DNA of 64,000 nucleotides from Flaccisagitta enflata (GCA_965153355.1 OZ231126.1:13330001-13394000), one strand, 5' to 3'; positions 18,055 through 43,685 are shown, counted from the stretch's first letter. Program-made: numbers and translations. Notes: generated from the letters alone by a model not told the origin.

Positions 18055-18561
18055 TTTTTAGTCGCGTGCACGCGACTCTACACCTTGCCGTGTCGGTCGG
18101 TACTTCGGTATGTCGGTACGTCGGTCACGTTTTTGAAATTATGACTTTTTAGGTTTTTTTAAGGTATTTTAGGGTACTCTAGGGTATTTCAGGGTACTTT
18201 AGGGTACTTCAGGGTACTTTAGGGTACTTAATTTATTTTAGGTACATAAGGTATTTTAGGGTACTTTCAGATACTTTTAGTTTATTCAGGTATTTTTGAG
18301 TATTTTTGTGTGTTTTTAGGTGTTTTTGGGTGTTTTTGGGTGTTTTTGAGTATTTTTGGGTGTTATTGGGTATTTTTGGGTATTTTTGGGTATTTTGGGT
18401 ATTTTGGGTATTTTGTCAACTTTTTATTTGACAGTCGTTATTGGTTCAGAATGTAACTTTTTTTGAGACAGACGTTATGTAGTATAAAGTTGTGTTGTAT
18501 GAAGTTGTGTAATTGTGTGTAACGTAGCACGCGACTGTTGGCCTGTTTGGCTTGTTCTTTT
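18055..18561 (+). mobile_element. Family D element with GGGTA-type array
   Basis: Left end CTTTTTAGTCGCGTGCACGC (perfect palindrome 18061-18076) with CTCTACACCTTGCCGTGTC, GTCGGTAC runs, then decamers of GGGTACTTTA drifting into GGGTATTTTT (about 18150-18415), and right end GTAGCACGCGACTGTTGGCC to CTTGTTCTTTT. The internal array differs completely from the 2400 copy while the ends match. Confidence 0.75.
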
Positions 18562-18642
18562 CCACCCAAGAATCGGATCTTTGAAGCAAAAAACTTGGAA
18601 AAAAAAGGATAAGTAACAGGAAGAGATGAAGAGGCTGCGCAG

Positions 18643-18788
18643 AAAAAGAAGAAGAAGAAGAAGAAGAAGAAGAAGAAGAAGAAGAAGAAAAAGAAGAAGA
18701 AGAAGAAAAGAAGAAGAAGAAGAAGAAGAAGAAGAAGAAGAAGAAGAAGAAGAAGAAGAAGAAGAAGAAGAAGAAGAAGAAGAAGAAA
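18643..18788. repeat. (AAG)n microsatellite
   Basis: Two AAAAG interruptions; adjacent to the right end of the 18.1-kb family D element. Confidence 0.95.
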
Positions 18789-19160
18789 AGTAAAAGAAGT
18801 AGAAGTAGAGGAAGAGGACGGAAAAGAGAAAGGAGAAACGGAAGAAGAAGAAGAATGAGAAAAGGAAGGAGAAGTAAATGAAAAAAGAAACGAGTGAAAT
18901 AGTTGAACGACGTAATGATATCCAGAAGTTGATTCCAGTGGCCTCTGTCTGTTTTCGACTCAAGTTGCTAAACAGTTGACTTGGAAAGAAAAAAAGTTCT
19001 CCTTGACGAAAAACAGATCAAATCGAAATTTGCAAGTTCAACCCTTTGAGGCGAGGGGGTGTGGGGGAAATAGGAGGGTTGGGGGTTGGTGAAGAAAAAA
19101 AAACAGCGTTTTTGAATCGATGAACGCCAGTCGCGAGGGCTTGCACAAACATTTGGAGAG

Positions 19161-19350
<190 letters not shown>

Positions 19351-19849
19351 CTGTTCTCTTTGGTTGCCATTGCAGAAACACCATCAACATCTCTGACCGA
19401 TTTTTCAAGTGAGCCAATTTTCAATATCATTTAGCATCTAAGCTGGTTGGAGAAAGCTCGTCATCAGCATAAATCCAAACACCATGCATCTTAAAAGTGG
19501 GTGTGGTGGGTCCCAAGCATGTGTGGTTCTTTGGGATAATCCAACGAGTGTGGTGAGATCAATTACCACAGACTGATCAAGGTGACGTCTCAAAGAGATG
19601 AACATTATCCCATGCTAGTTTTGGTGGATATTACAGGTCAAACTTGTCAAGGCATGTACAGTTGAACCTTGCAATTACGGATGTCACGGAACAAACAAAT
19701 AATATCTGTGACGGGTGGTTTTCTGTTACTGTCAATATACTAAAAGATAATACCGCAAAGAAAATTAAATATCACATCTGTTTTAGGCGGCTTTCCATTA
19801 CTCTCGGGTCTGTTATGGTGGGCGTAACTGTGATTTAAAAAGAGAGTGA

Positions 19850-20130
19850 TCTGATAACACACAATGTGGACATAAAAAGTGAGAAATTGCGCATCCTAAA
19901 TTTGATCAATCAGATGATATTGCACCAAGAGGATCTATAAAGTAAGAATATAGAAGCATCTTTCATCCAAAATATGAATTGATCATTCAGATAACATTGC
20001 AACAGAAGGACATTAAAACATGACAAACGAGCATTGAAAGTGAGTGAATCAGATCAATTGGATAACATTCACCAAAGGGACATTGAAACCATAACAAATG
20101 AGCATCAGAAGCAAGTGGGTCAAACCGAAG
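19850..20130. repeat. ~75-bp degenerate minisatellite
   Basis: Three to four units with GATCAATY, GATAACATT, CACCAAAGGGACATTGAAA and ACAAAYGAGCATYRAAAG. Confidence 0.65.
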
Positions 20131-20640
20131 ACGGAACTAGGTTAAAAGGCGTTAAGAAGCTTATCGTGTCCGTTATCTTTTCTTTTTTTATTTTTCCTCT
20201 ATGAGCATTTTCCGGGTAAAATGAGAGATGGAAAGTATAATTTTGTTATAGATTTACTTGTTAGAATTGAGCTCATTGTAGTTTTTTTTTTTCACGTCAC
20301 AAAAAAAAAAGAAAAAAAGCACAAATAAAGCATTTATCATGATCAAAAATCGCAAAACATGCTTGAACATCACCATTAACTGATATGGTTGTTACCATCA
20401 ACTTTTGAGTTGATCATCTGTTATCTTTTCAAAGAAACAAACACAGCGATACATCCTCCTCAATATATAATCGTTTAAACCCTGACAAATGCTCGTTTGA
20501 CTTTGCAATGAACCCACCTTGGGCAAAAGGCCATCGGCAATTTCACAAATCTTCCTCCCAGAAAAGATATAACCTCTAATTGAAATGAGAGACTGGCACC
20601 CATTTGCAGCCATTACTTCCTGAAACATGGGAGAAGAGAA

Positions 20641-20755
<115 letters not shown>

Positions 20756-21089
20756 AGAGATGGAATAGATAGAGAATAGAGATAGCTTTCTACGATGAAA
20801 AGCAAATTCTTTCGGTTTTCTGCCGATCTAAAAGGGCAAAATCCGCTTCGGCATAATTTGCTGCCTAAGCGCAAATTCTATGAGCTCTCCTCACCTCCTC
20901 TGCCTCCTCCTCACCTCCTCTGCCTCCTCCTCACCTCCCTCCCTCTCATCCTCATCCTTCTCCTCCTCAGCCATGAGCTCTCCTCAGCTTTGTTCTGACG
21001 AAATCCTGTCCTCACTTTTGTTCTTCTCTGTCTCTATCTTCATTCTTACTGTCATTTATTTCTGTTTTACTCTGTCATTGTCTGTCTGT

Positions 21090-21116
21090 CTTCTGTTTCC
21101 TCTGTCTGTCTCTGTC

Positions 21117-21163
<47 letters not shown>

Positions 21164-21166
21164 GAC

Positions 21167-21201
<35 letters not shown>

Positions 21202-21232
21202 GTCTCTGTCTCTGTCTCTGTCTCTCTCTCTG

Positions 21233-21312
<80 letters not shown>
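21090..21312. repeat. (TCTG)n grading into (TC)n
   Basis: TCTG 21100-21198, TCTCTG mix 21199-21240, pure TC 21241-21312. A CCTCCTCACCTCCTCTG repeat lies at 20886-20940. Confidence 0.94.
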
Positions 21313-23002
<1,690 letters not shown>

Positions 23003-23287
23003 GGAGACAGCGAGACAGAGATACAGAGCCAAAAACAGACAGACAAGCAGACACACAAACAGAGACAGATGGATTGAAAAACATACAATGACTGACCGAA
23101 ACAGAGAGACACACAGATACCGATTAATGGGAAGTCCGACGGAGTTTGAGATAGAGACAGGAACCAAAGCTTGAGACACTGTGGTACAAAAAAGAAAGAA
23201 AAGGCAAAAGAAAAAAGCAACTGTCTCCTCCTTAGACAGAGACAGAGTGAGTCTATGGAAGGTCTCAGAGCGCTGACACAATTAGAA

Positions 23288-23290
<3 letters not shown>

Positions 23291-23326
<36 letters not shown>

Positions 23327-23580
23327 GTGTGTGTTCCGCCATATTTTTTCTTTTGTGTATGATTTCCTTTTCCTTTTATATTTCCACTCGTCGATGTGGC
23401 GCGAATGGGAGAACATAAACATATCCTCAACAAAAGGGCAATAGCAAAAGCTCACCCTCTCAGTAGATGACTCTGTCTCCGCCTGTCTTTCTTTCTCCAT
23501 GTCCTCAACAAAAGGGAGATAGCAAAAGCTCACCCTCTCACTAGATAACTCTGCTTCTGCCTTTCTATCTTTCTTCTCTT
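23291..23580. repeat. (GA)n and a 78-bp tandem pair
   Basis: (GA)n 23291-23324. Two copies of CCTCAACAAAAGGG...GCAAAAGCTCACCCTCTCA start at 23425 and 23503. Confidence 0.85.
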
Positions 23581-23934
23581 TAGGTGACTGACTGTGGATC
23601 TGTCCCTGTTTTCCCGCTCTGTGGCGTTGCCTTCTAGACAACTATGTATATGCTTTTGTGTGTGTTATGAATCAACCAAAGTTGTTTTCTATGCATCGCT
23701 TACCCCGGGGTTTTTGAAGTTGCTTATTGTTGCGTTGCTATCATTGAGGTGAAATATATTTTCCTCTATGTTCATGATTAAAGCGGATTTGCAAGGTTTC
23801 TTTGCAGTTAGATATTTTTTTCACTTTACTACGTTTTGATAATGGGGAAACAGTGTTGAGTCTCGGCCAATCATCTCCGAATTCCCAATCATGTGCGTCA
23901 TAATGCTCTTTCATAGATACCATCCTCTCAACTC

Positions 23935-24060
23935 CCATTCTCTCTCTCTCATGTGTTGTTTCAGCCTCAACTCCTATACACTCTCTCATGTGTTATTTCA
24001 TCCTCAACCCTCATATTCTCTCTCATGTGTTGTTTCATCCTCAACTACCATGTCCTACAA
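23935..24060. repeat. CTCTCATGTGTTGTTTCATC repeat (~47 bp, 3 units)
   Basis: Three degenerate units; shares CTCATGTG with the longer array at 24.2-24.8 kb, suggesting a common origin. Confidence 0.75.
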
Positions 24061-24224
24061 CAAGTATGCCTTCATTCTTCCCTATATGCACCCATTTACT
24101 CTCTTATGTCCACCATTCTTCTCCTTTATCTGATATACATTATACTTCCTCCAAATGTTTCGTGTGTCCTCCTCCTTCCCTCAAAGTTCTTTCTCTTCCT
24201 CGCCCACATTAACCACTTTCCTTC

Positions 24225-24828
24225 CTCATGTGATCCCTCCTCCTCCCTCATGTGCACCCTCCTTCCTCATGTGCACCCTTCTCCTCCCTCCCTCCTCTGC
24301 ACCCACCACCTCCCTCCCCTGCTCTGCACCCTCCTCCTTTCTCATGTGCACCCTCCTCCTCCCTCATGTGCACCATTTGCCTCCCTCATGTGCACCCTTC
24401 TCTTCCCTCATGTGCACCCTCCTCCTTCCTCATGTGCACCCTCCTCCTTCCTTATGTGAGCCCCACTTCTCTCTCGTACGCACCCTCCCCCTTCCTCATG
24501 TGCACCCTCTTCCTCCCTCATGTGCACCCTCTTCCTCCCTCATGTGCACCCTCCTCCTCCCTCATGTGCACCCTCCTCCTTCCTCATGTGCACCCTCCTT
24601 CTACCTCATGTGCACCCTCCTCCTCCCTCATGTGCACCCTCTTCCTCCCTCATGTGCACCCTCCTCCTCCCTCATGTGCACCCTCCTTCTTCCTCATGTG
24701 CACCCTCCTCCTCCCTCATGTGCACCCTCCTCCTCCCTCATGTGCACCCTCCTCCTCCCTCATGTGCACCCTCCTCCTCCCTCATGTGCACCCTCTTCCT
24801 CCCTCATGTGCACCCTCTTCCTCCCGGG
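24225..24828. repeat. 22-bp minisatellite (CTCATGTGCACCCTCCTCC)
   Basis: About 25 units, more homogeneous toward the right half. All three forward frames stay open because 22 is not a multiple of 3 and the unit has no stop, giving false Pro/Ser-rich ORFs. Confidence 0.93.
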
Positions 24829-24942
24829 GTCCCAAACTGCGAAAAGTCATCAAATTCACTGATCCTTTTTCCGCTTAGTTCATCCTCTCGTTAAACGGCT
24901 CTCTCGCTCCCTCTCTCGTCTGCTGCTGAAATAACTGTTATT

Positions 24943-26152
<1,210 letters not shown>

Positions 26153-26201
<49 letters not shown>

Positions 26202-26357
26202 TAAAGCACTATTTCGTTTTTACTATTTCTTTCTCTCTCACCATGGGCACCATGAGCACCATGAGCTCTGGGCTTACAGGCGTCATTTCGATGACGATCC
26301 GCCCTTTTGGATGCTCTGGCCAAAAACTCATCAAAATTCTCTCGTCAAAATGATCTA

Positions 26358-26427
<70 letters not shown>

Positions 26428-26466
26428 CTGCTGGTGGTAGGATATTGGCGATCATCCGGATGCTTT

Positions 26467-26555
<89 letters not shown>
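26153..26555. repeat. (GA)n, (GA)n, (CA)n tracts
   Basis: (GA)n 26153-26198 and 26359-26424, (CA)n 26470-26555. Confidence 0.95.
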
Positions 26556-26558
<3 letters not shown>

Positions 26559-27228
26559 TTATACACACACAGACTGAAAATTACCATGCCTTACCTTATG
26601 CACATATCAAGCGGCTACTCCTCAGACAAACAGACAAACAGACACGCTAATTGTCTGATAAAAAAAAATCACTGTTCAATGAACAGACCGACTAGCTAAT
26701 AGCAAGAATTAGTAGAATAACAGACCAACAAGCTCACTGTTAGTCCCGTTCTGACATCCAGGCGAAATTGGAAAATTCGAAAAGCCACAGCTGCCGATAA
26801 AAATCTTTACAAGTCACCAAATCCTCGCCAGACTTTGCAGCTGTGTCGAAAACCGGAACAGCAGCAGCAACAGCATCTGCAGCAGCCACAGCGGGAGCAG
26901 TCAATTCCGAGAAACCGCCGCCTCGACCGCTCAGAGGCAGCAGAGGCTGTGTCTGCTGCGGCGTTTTGGACTTGGAGAGGGGAGGAAGTATTAGGTGGAT
27001 TGGCGGTGGTGGGGTGGGGGAGGGGGGGGGAAAGGAGGAGGGAAATGAGATGATATGGAGGAGTACAATGGTGAGAGATTGGTAGGGACAGCATACGAGG
27101 TCAGAGGGAGGGGGAAAGGGAACTGCTGCTACTGTTGCTGTTGCTGCTGCTGCTGGCGTTGTGCTGTTTTTGCGGTGGCGAATTTGGGGGGCGCGGCCGA
27201 CCGTGAAAAGGTTTCCTGAAAGGAAACT

Positions 27229-27284
<56 letters not shown>

Positions 27285-27910
27285 GACAGACAGAGAGAGA
27301 GAGAGAGAGAGACAGAGAAAAGCAAGAAGTTGAGCTAATTTTTATGAGGCGATGGCTTGAGAAGAAAAGAAAAAATTTGGGGGTGAGTTTGGTAAGTAGA
27401 GGGTAGGGAAAAGGATCGTCGAGCTAAGGTGCGGACTGGTAATTGGGGCAGACTTGTGAAGAAAGGTGTGTATGGTGGTCTCAGGGTGGGAAGGTGGTGG
27501 TAATAGGGTGATGCAAAGGTAAGGTCTTGGTTGCAAAAACGAGCTTTAGTAGGACAGAAGTTTTACGGGACAAACTCATTGTAAAGATGATGCTGAATTA
27601 GCTGAACCAGCCAAAACTGAAACAAAACTGAGTGAACAATGGGAGCATGACAATAAAGGGAGATAATTTTAAAAATAAAACCTAAATGGAAGAAGCCAAA
27701 AAGACATTGAAAATAGAAAAAAAAGCTAAAAAAAAAACGCAATCTTAAAGAATAGACTAAGTGGCATGGGAGAAATATATGTTGCGAACGGAGACAAAGA
27801 AACATGGAATTGGTAGAACAGTACGAAGTGAAAATCATGGAGTGAAGGAAAAGATAGAAAAAAAAAAATAGGGTAGAAAAAAAAAACAAATGCAAAAAGC
27901 AACAAGAAAA
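26556..27910. other. Non-coding with CAG and (GA)n patches
   Basis: CAGCAGCAACAGCA patch 26860-26895, GGTGGGG-rich patch 27000-27040, TGCTGTTGCTGCTGCTGC 27130-27155, (GA)n 27231-27310 with GACAGA interruptions. No gene supported. Confidence 0.6.
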
Positions 27911-28483
27911 CAGGTCGCCCAAGGGCAATATGTGGTCAGCGATACCCGTTGCCCTGCTTTGCATGGTTGTAAATCGGAATGAGAGGCAGGGCAGCGGCCC
28001 CGAAGGGGACGAAGTCCTGTAGAACACAGGGGACTTTCGTTCATTTGTCCGTCCGTTCGTTTGTCCGTCCGCCCCCCCCAGGCCCTCTCAGGCCTGAAAT
28101 CTGCCTGTCAGGCCTAAAATCTGCCCTCTCAGGCCTCAAATTTGCCCTCTCAGGCCTTATCTGAGAGGGCAGATTTCAGGCCTGAGAGGGCAGATCTAAA
28201 GCCTGACAGGCAGATTTTAGGCCTGAAAGGGCAAATCTCAGGCCTGAGAGGGCAGATTCAAGGCCTGAAAGGGCAGATTTCAGGCCTGAGAGGGCAAATT
28301 TCAGGCCTGAGAGGGCAGATTCAAGGCCTGAGAGGGCAGATTTCAGGCCTGAGGGGACAGATTTTAAGCCTGAGAGGGCCGGGGGGGGGGGGGATGAACG
28401 AACGAACGAACGGACGGACAAACAAACGAAAGTCCCCTGTGTTCTACAGGACTTCGTCCCCTTCGGGGCCGCTGCCCTAAAAG
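27911..28483 (+). mobile_element. Family A element, copy 3 (perfect 53-bp arms)
   Basis: Arms 27989-28041 and 28425-28477 are perfect inverted complements. Between them lie GTCC/GTTC runs, a minisatellite of GAGAGGGCAGATTTCAGG-type units that flips strand near 28158, a G13 run and (GAAC)n. The 78-base left extension begins CAGGTCGCCCAAGGGCAATA and holds the GCCCTGCTT...GGCAGGGC hairpin. No target duplication is visible. Confidence 0.88.
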
Positions 28484-28627
28484 GAAAAGCGTAAGAGAGT
28501 GAAGGAGACGAAAAAGGAAAAACTGAGATAGAGAAAGGAAAAGAGAGGAAAATCTAAATCCTGGATCTTGACCGCGGGATTTCACCTTCGTCACTTTAGT
28601 GACATTTCCTCAGACAGACCGGTCACT

Positions 28628-28893
<266 letters not shown>

Positions 28894-29126
28894 CTCTTCC
28901 TTCATCATTTTTCTGCCCATGAATTACAATCAATCTTTTCTTCAGGTTTCTGAATATGAAAGATGTTGTACACGTTTTCATACCGTCTTCTTTCTTTTTC
29001 TTTCCCTCCTCTTATCAACCTCTCCAGGATTTCTCTTGCTTGGTGTCCTCGCACTATTATGGATCTATCCTATCATTTTACCCTTAAGAGATGTTTTTTT
29101 TTCAACAGAAGATGTATGGATCAATT

Positions 29127-29222
29127 AATGAATGAATGAATGAATGAATGAATGAATGAGTGAATGAATGAATGAATGAATGAATGAATGAATGAATGAA
29201 TGAATGAATGAATAAATGAATC
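29127..29222. repeat. (GAAT)n microsatellite
   Basis: About 96 bases, interrupted by GAGTGAAT. Confidence 0.95.
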
Positions 29223-29499
29223 GAGAATAACGAATGGCGTAAAAAGCCTTTATGGTTCTCAATAGCGTATATCTCATAATGAACAAATCATCTTCTAACC
29301 GTTTCTCTGCTTCCCTGTCTATCTACCTCTATTCTTGTTTCGTCAGACTGATATATACTTTCCTTCTTTTTTCTCTCTCTTACTCACTTCCTCTCTCATG
29401 TGGTAATAATTATTACAGGTCGTTCAATAATCCTGCTCACGAGGCAAAAAAGGTAATCTGGGCGGCAATTTTGTCTGATATGGAGCCATTTCCACCTCC

Positions 29500-29645
29500 A
29501 TTTACCACCTCATCTCCTCTTCCTCTTCCTTCTTCTTCTTCTTCTTCTTCTCCTCCTCCACCTTCTTCTCCTCCTCAAACTCTTCCTCCTTTTCCTCTTC
29601 TTCCTCTCCTTCCTCCTCCACTTTCCCTATCTTTGCCACCTTGGT
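29500..29645. repeat. TCC/TTC-rich low complexity
   Basis: CCTCCTCCACC-type mixture, preceded by unique sequence. Confidence 0.75.
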
Positions 29646-29789
29646 TTTCTCCTTAGGTAAAAAAAGAAATGAAAAAAAGAAACGATGAAAGAATATCAGG
29701 GAGGGAGGGTGGATGGGGGGAGAACGATGGAAAAACTCATCAGTAGGAATCTAGAACCTTTAACTTTTCCCCATTCATCTTGACTATCT

Positions 29790-31222
<1,433 letters not shown>

Positions 31223-31456
31223 TGTCACAGTGCAAACGAATACAAAATTTGACAAGTCAAAACGATTTATACGATATTTTTTATTTTATATATTCAAAGA
31301 TTTTTTATTGAGATAAAGGATTTGTGGTTGGTAATCATCAATTTTTTGCATAGGAAAACGTTTTTCTGTACCATATGCTTAGGAAATGTGAGAAAAAAGG
31401 ATGCGAAATTGATGGATTTTTAATAAAGATTGATTCTTGTGCATTGACATGTCTCG

Positions 31457-31595
31457 CGTGAAAAACCGAATCTGTCTCTGAATTCAAAATTTTGCATTTT
31501 GAAAAACATGGCATCAGTCTAAACACTTTTAAGAAACAGGCCATGTGTTTAGAAATGCAAAATTTTGCATTCAGAGACAGATTCGGTTTTTCACG
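31457..31595. repeat. 41-bp inverted repeat (hairpin)
   Basis: Arms 31457-31497 and 31555-31595 (CGTGAAAAACCGAATCTGTC... and complement) differ at one base; the 57-base loop itself has a CATGGC...GCCATG pair. Confidence 0.9.
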
Positions 31596-31832
31596 TGGCA
31601 ACATCTCATGTTTTCCGTGCAATTCTTTTTAAAGAATTCTGTTGTTGCACTAAGTATGCTGCAACTTTACCGATGCGTGATCAATACCATTGGTCAGTTA
31701 ACCGTTTTTTAATCAATTTAGGGAGTATTAAGCATGCATAAGACTTAAGTTTTTGCTATATTTCCCCTGCATAGCAGCGTATTCCATCACAGAACAGAAC
31801 GATTTGTCAAATTTGACGCTGTTCTGCACCAC

Positions 31833-36548
<4,716 letters not shown>

Positions 36549-36594
<46 letters not shown>
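36549..36594. repeat. (TC)n microsatellite
   Basis: Perfect 46-base tract. Confidence 0.95.
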
Positions 36595-40590
<3,996 letters not shown>

Positions 40591-41130
40591 CAAGGGCCGC
40601 CGCCGTCTGACGCCTGACGTCCGAAACGAAGAAAGATGACAAAAGTTGCCTAATTTTTACCGAGAAAGAAAAAAAACGAGATTTGAGAGAGAGAAAGATG
40701 TAATCTGGTAGAACAAATGGTGCACACCATGATGGGTTTTTCAGATTGGGGGTGGATACGCTTAATGACGGTTATCATTATACGTTATTAAGCTTGGTCT
40801 TTCTTTACTTTGATTGGACTTAGATGAATAGAGCAAAGGCAGTGAGAGGACGGAGCGAATGGAACTCAACGGGGGCGGGGGGGGGGGGTTCCCTGGAGGA
40901 AAGTTTGAAATATGATGTGTCTAGAGGATTATTCAAATGAATATGATGATGGGGTTGAAGTACATGTACAAGTTGGGACATGTGTTAAAATGAAAGTTGA
41001 AATGGGGTTGAATTGCATTGCGAGGACGTCGGAAAGAGTGGGGGTTGCGAGTTGCGACCCATCCATCACATCGTGACCGACCAAAACCGGTCCATAACAA
41101 AAACTTCCCCACCAAACTATAGAAAAAAAA

Positions 41131-41161
<31 letters not shown>

Positions 41162-41604
41162 TACACTCATGTATTACTGTGTAAAAGAGAGGCCGCACCT
41201 TGTCTATCTGCATTACGCGACAAAAACTTCTGAACCAGCGCATTTTGTAGTCTCATGTCAGGTTCAGTTTTTGTTGGATCAAATTGTGATCTTCAATCCT
41301 GTTATGCATCCCATTCCAATCTGTCTTTCAAATCGCTTGTGCCACGATGTGTAACCAGAACGCAGAAAAAATTGATTTTTCCATCAAAGAATAACGTGTA
41401 TTCATTGAGATGATGAGATTTCTAGGTCACTATCATGATCACTATCAATTCTTCTGTACTGTGATAGTTTTCTGCCAATTTGCCTCTATGCTTTGTTGAA
41501 GTATGATTCACCTCAAAGTGGGCCGCGCCATCGGCAACCGACAACGTCGGTGTGGGGGCGTTTCTAGTCAAAGACGATCGCGTTTTGAAAGGGCCACTTG
41601 GTCG

Positions 41605-41712
41605 CTCGCTACGTTCGTTCGCTCGCACCGCTCACTCCGCTCACTCGCTCCGCAGCGCTCCGCTTCGCTCGCTCGCTCCATTCACAGGCTCGCTCACTCA
41701 CTTCGTTCACTC
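41605..41712. repeat. GCTCGCTCACTCCGCT-type array
   Basis: Degenerate tetranucleotide array (GCTC, ACTC, CGTTCGCTC) ending a few bases before the TTGT duplication of the 41719 element. Confidence 0.75.
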
Positions 41713-42074
41713 CCTTGTCACTGCATGGCCTAACGGTAGTTACTCGGAAAAAATGCCTCGGCATAGCGACCCATACTGGGGGGTAGTATGGACCCTCCCC
41801 ATCACATCTATACCAAGAGCCAAATGTTCTACTTGGAAATTAGGCCAAAATGGCCTCATATGGCCATTTCTTAGGTCATTTTAGCTCTACTATGGAATTC
41901 ACGTTTTTTTTTTCATTTGAGTGAATTTTTTTTTTGGAACTGATGACAACGTTTATTTTGTTACCTTTGCGTACATGCCGGGCGGAGGCAAGAAGAAAAT
42001 CTGGTCAAATTGACCTTATGTGGCCTGATTTAAGGCCAAAAAATCCATTTCAGAAAGTAATAGTCGCAAAAGCG

Positions 42075-43685
42075 TTACATGATCAGCGGTACCCAATGCC
42101 CCTAAGCCCCTGAGTGTATGTGGGAATGAGATGATGAGAGGATCAGCCGCCCTGGAGGGGCCGACAACCCATGATTCCGCATAGGACAATTTTCTCTGGT
42201 TTTAGAAGCTGGTTTGGGGATCTGAGATGCTTGATTTAGGGTCTGAAAGACCTGATTTGAGGTCTGAGGGGTCTAATTTGGGGCCTGAAAGGCCTTATTT
42301 GGGGTCTGAGAGGCCTGATTTGGTGTCTCAGAGATCTAATTTGGGGTCTGAGAGGCCTGATTTTTGGTCTAGAGGTCTGATTTGGGGTCTAGAGGTCTGA
42401 TTTGGGGTCTGAGAGGCCTGATTTGGGGTCTGAGAGGCCTGATTTGGGGTCGGAGACACCTAATTTGAGGTCTGAAAGGCCTGATTTGGGATCTGAGAGG
42501 CCTGATTTGGGGTCTGATAACGGTGGCAAAAATAAAAACGGAACAAATGCTTCTTTTGCTTTTAAATCCTCTATAACTTGACCAATCTGTCTGAAAATTT
42601 TACTGAAGTTAATTCCTAATATCATTACGTTTTGCTGAAAAAATTGATAAAGTGGCTCAATTAGTTTAGGAATTGCATGAGATTTTGTAGTATTGGTTAC
42701 AGGTCGGAAAATCAAAGTTGAATATCTGTTAAGCAACTACTAAAATTTCAAAAAATGATACTGAATCATGTCCAATTTTGATGAAATTTGGCATGGTGGT
42801 AGTCCTTAATATTGACTAGCTATGTTTCAAAATTTGTGATGATGCTTCAAATACTTTAGCAGGAATACTGATTTTTCTGTTTCTGGTTTTAGTCAGGTTA
42901 GATGACTAAATTGTCGAGCATGCAATATTAAATACAAACTAATACTACAGGCTGAGTTTTTGAGCTATGTACATAATATTTGAACTGGTAATACTGGTAG
43001 GTATGAATGACCTCTGGTAAGATTTTTATGAAGATCCAAGCACTTTTGATATGCTGAATTAGTCATACAGTTATATGAGCAATAAATTCTTTTAAATCTT
43101 TTATGTGCAAACATTAGATCATTATCTACCCCCCAAGATGACATCCTAATATCACAAAATTTGGCCTGTAAATAGTCAATAGTATCATTAGGCTACATTT
43201 AAAAAATCATCAAAAAACTCGAAGTAGTTTTGGAGCTACACTGATTTTACTTCAGAATTGATATTCATGGTATCAGAAAATATTGCTACTTGAGCATTCC
43301 TACTGATAGGGTACTTCAGAAAAAATACGATTTTGGGCTAAATAGTTGATGGATTGCAATGAAATTTGAACCTGATATTATTCAAACTGTATACATCATT
43401 GACCTAAAATTTCATCGAAATCGGATATCATCTTCTTAGGTTTTTGCAACCTCAAAAATTTGTCCCGTTTTTTGTTTGCCACTGTTAAGCCTGATTTGGG
43501 GTCTGTAAGAATGGTTTTGAGTCTGAGAGGCCTTGTTTGGGGTCAAAAGGGCTTCATTTGCAATCTGGGAAACCTGTTTTGAGGCGGGGGGGGGGGGGGG
43601 GATGGACAGACAGATGGAAACCACAGAAAATTGCCCTATGTGGAATCAAAGATCATCGACTCTCTGGGGCTGCTGCCCAAAAGGT
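42075..43685 (+). mobile_element. Diverged family A relative inside the TTGT element
   Basis: Left part TGATCAGCGGTACCCAATGC and an arm through GGAGGGGCCGACAACCC to TAGGACAATTTTCTCTGG; the right arm is its inverted counterpart, ACAGAAAATTGCCCTATG through to GGGGCTGCTGCCC. Between them is a 21-bp array of CTGATTTGGGGTCTGAGAGG units (about 42230-42517, resuming 43487-43590), a G14 run and GGACAGACAGATGG. Same architecture as family A with different arm sequence. Confidence 0.75.
42520..43485. mobile_element. 966-bp TA-flanked MITE-like insertion
   Basis: Ends ACGGTGGCAAAAATAAAAAC and its inverted partner ...TTTGTTTGCCACTGT flank an AT-rich interior without a coding frame. TA lies on both sides (42518-42519, 43486-43487). 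Removing the insert and one TA restores a continuous minisatellite unit (GTCTGATAAGCCTGATTTGG). TA duplication with ACRGTGGCAAA ends suggests a Tc1/mariner-related non-autonomous element. Confidence 0.8.

Noticed and set aside
24225-24828. CRISPR-like array of regular repeats
   Set aside because: Units are contiguous tandem repeats without unique spacers, in an animal genome.
24155-24894. Pro/Ser-rich frames up to 235 codons
   Set aside because: 22-bp array open in three frames; no start context or conserved ends.
26835-27060. CAG-rich frame (Gln/Arg-rich) as a gene start
   Set aside because: Simple CAG/GCA repeats, no splice or start support, no domain.
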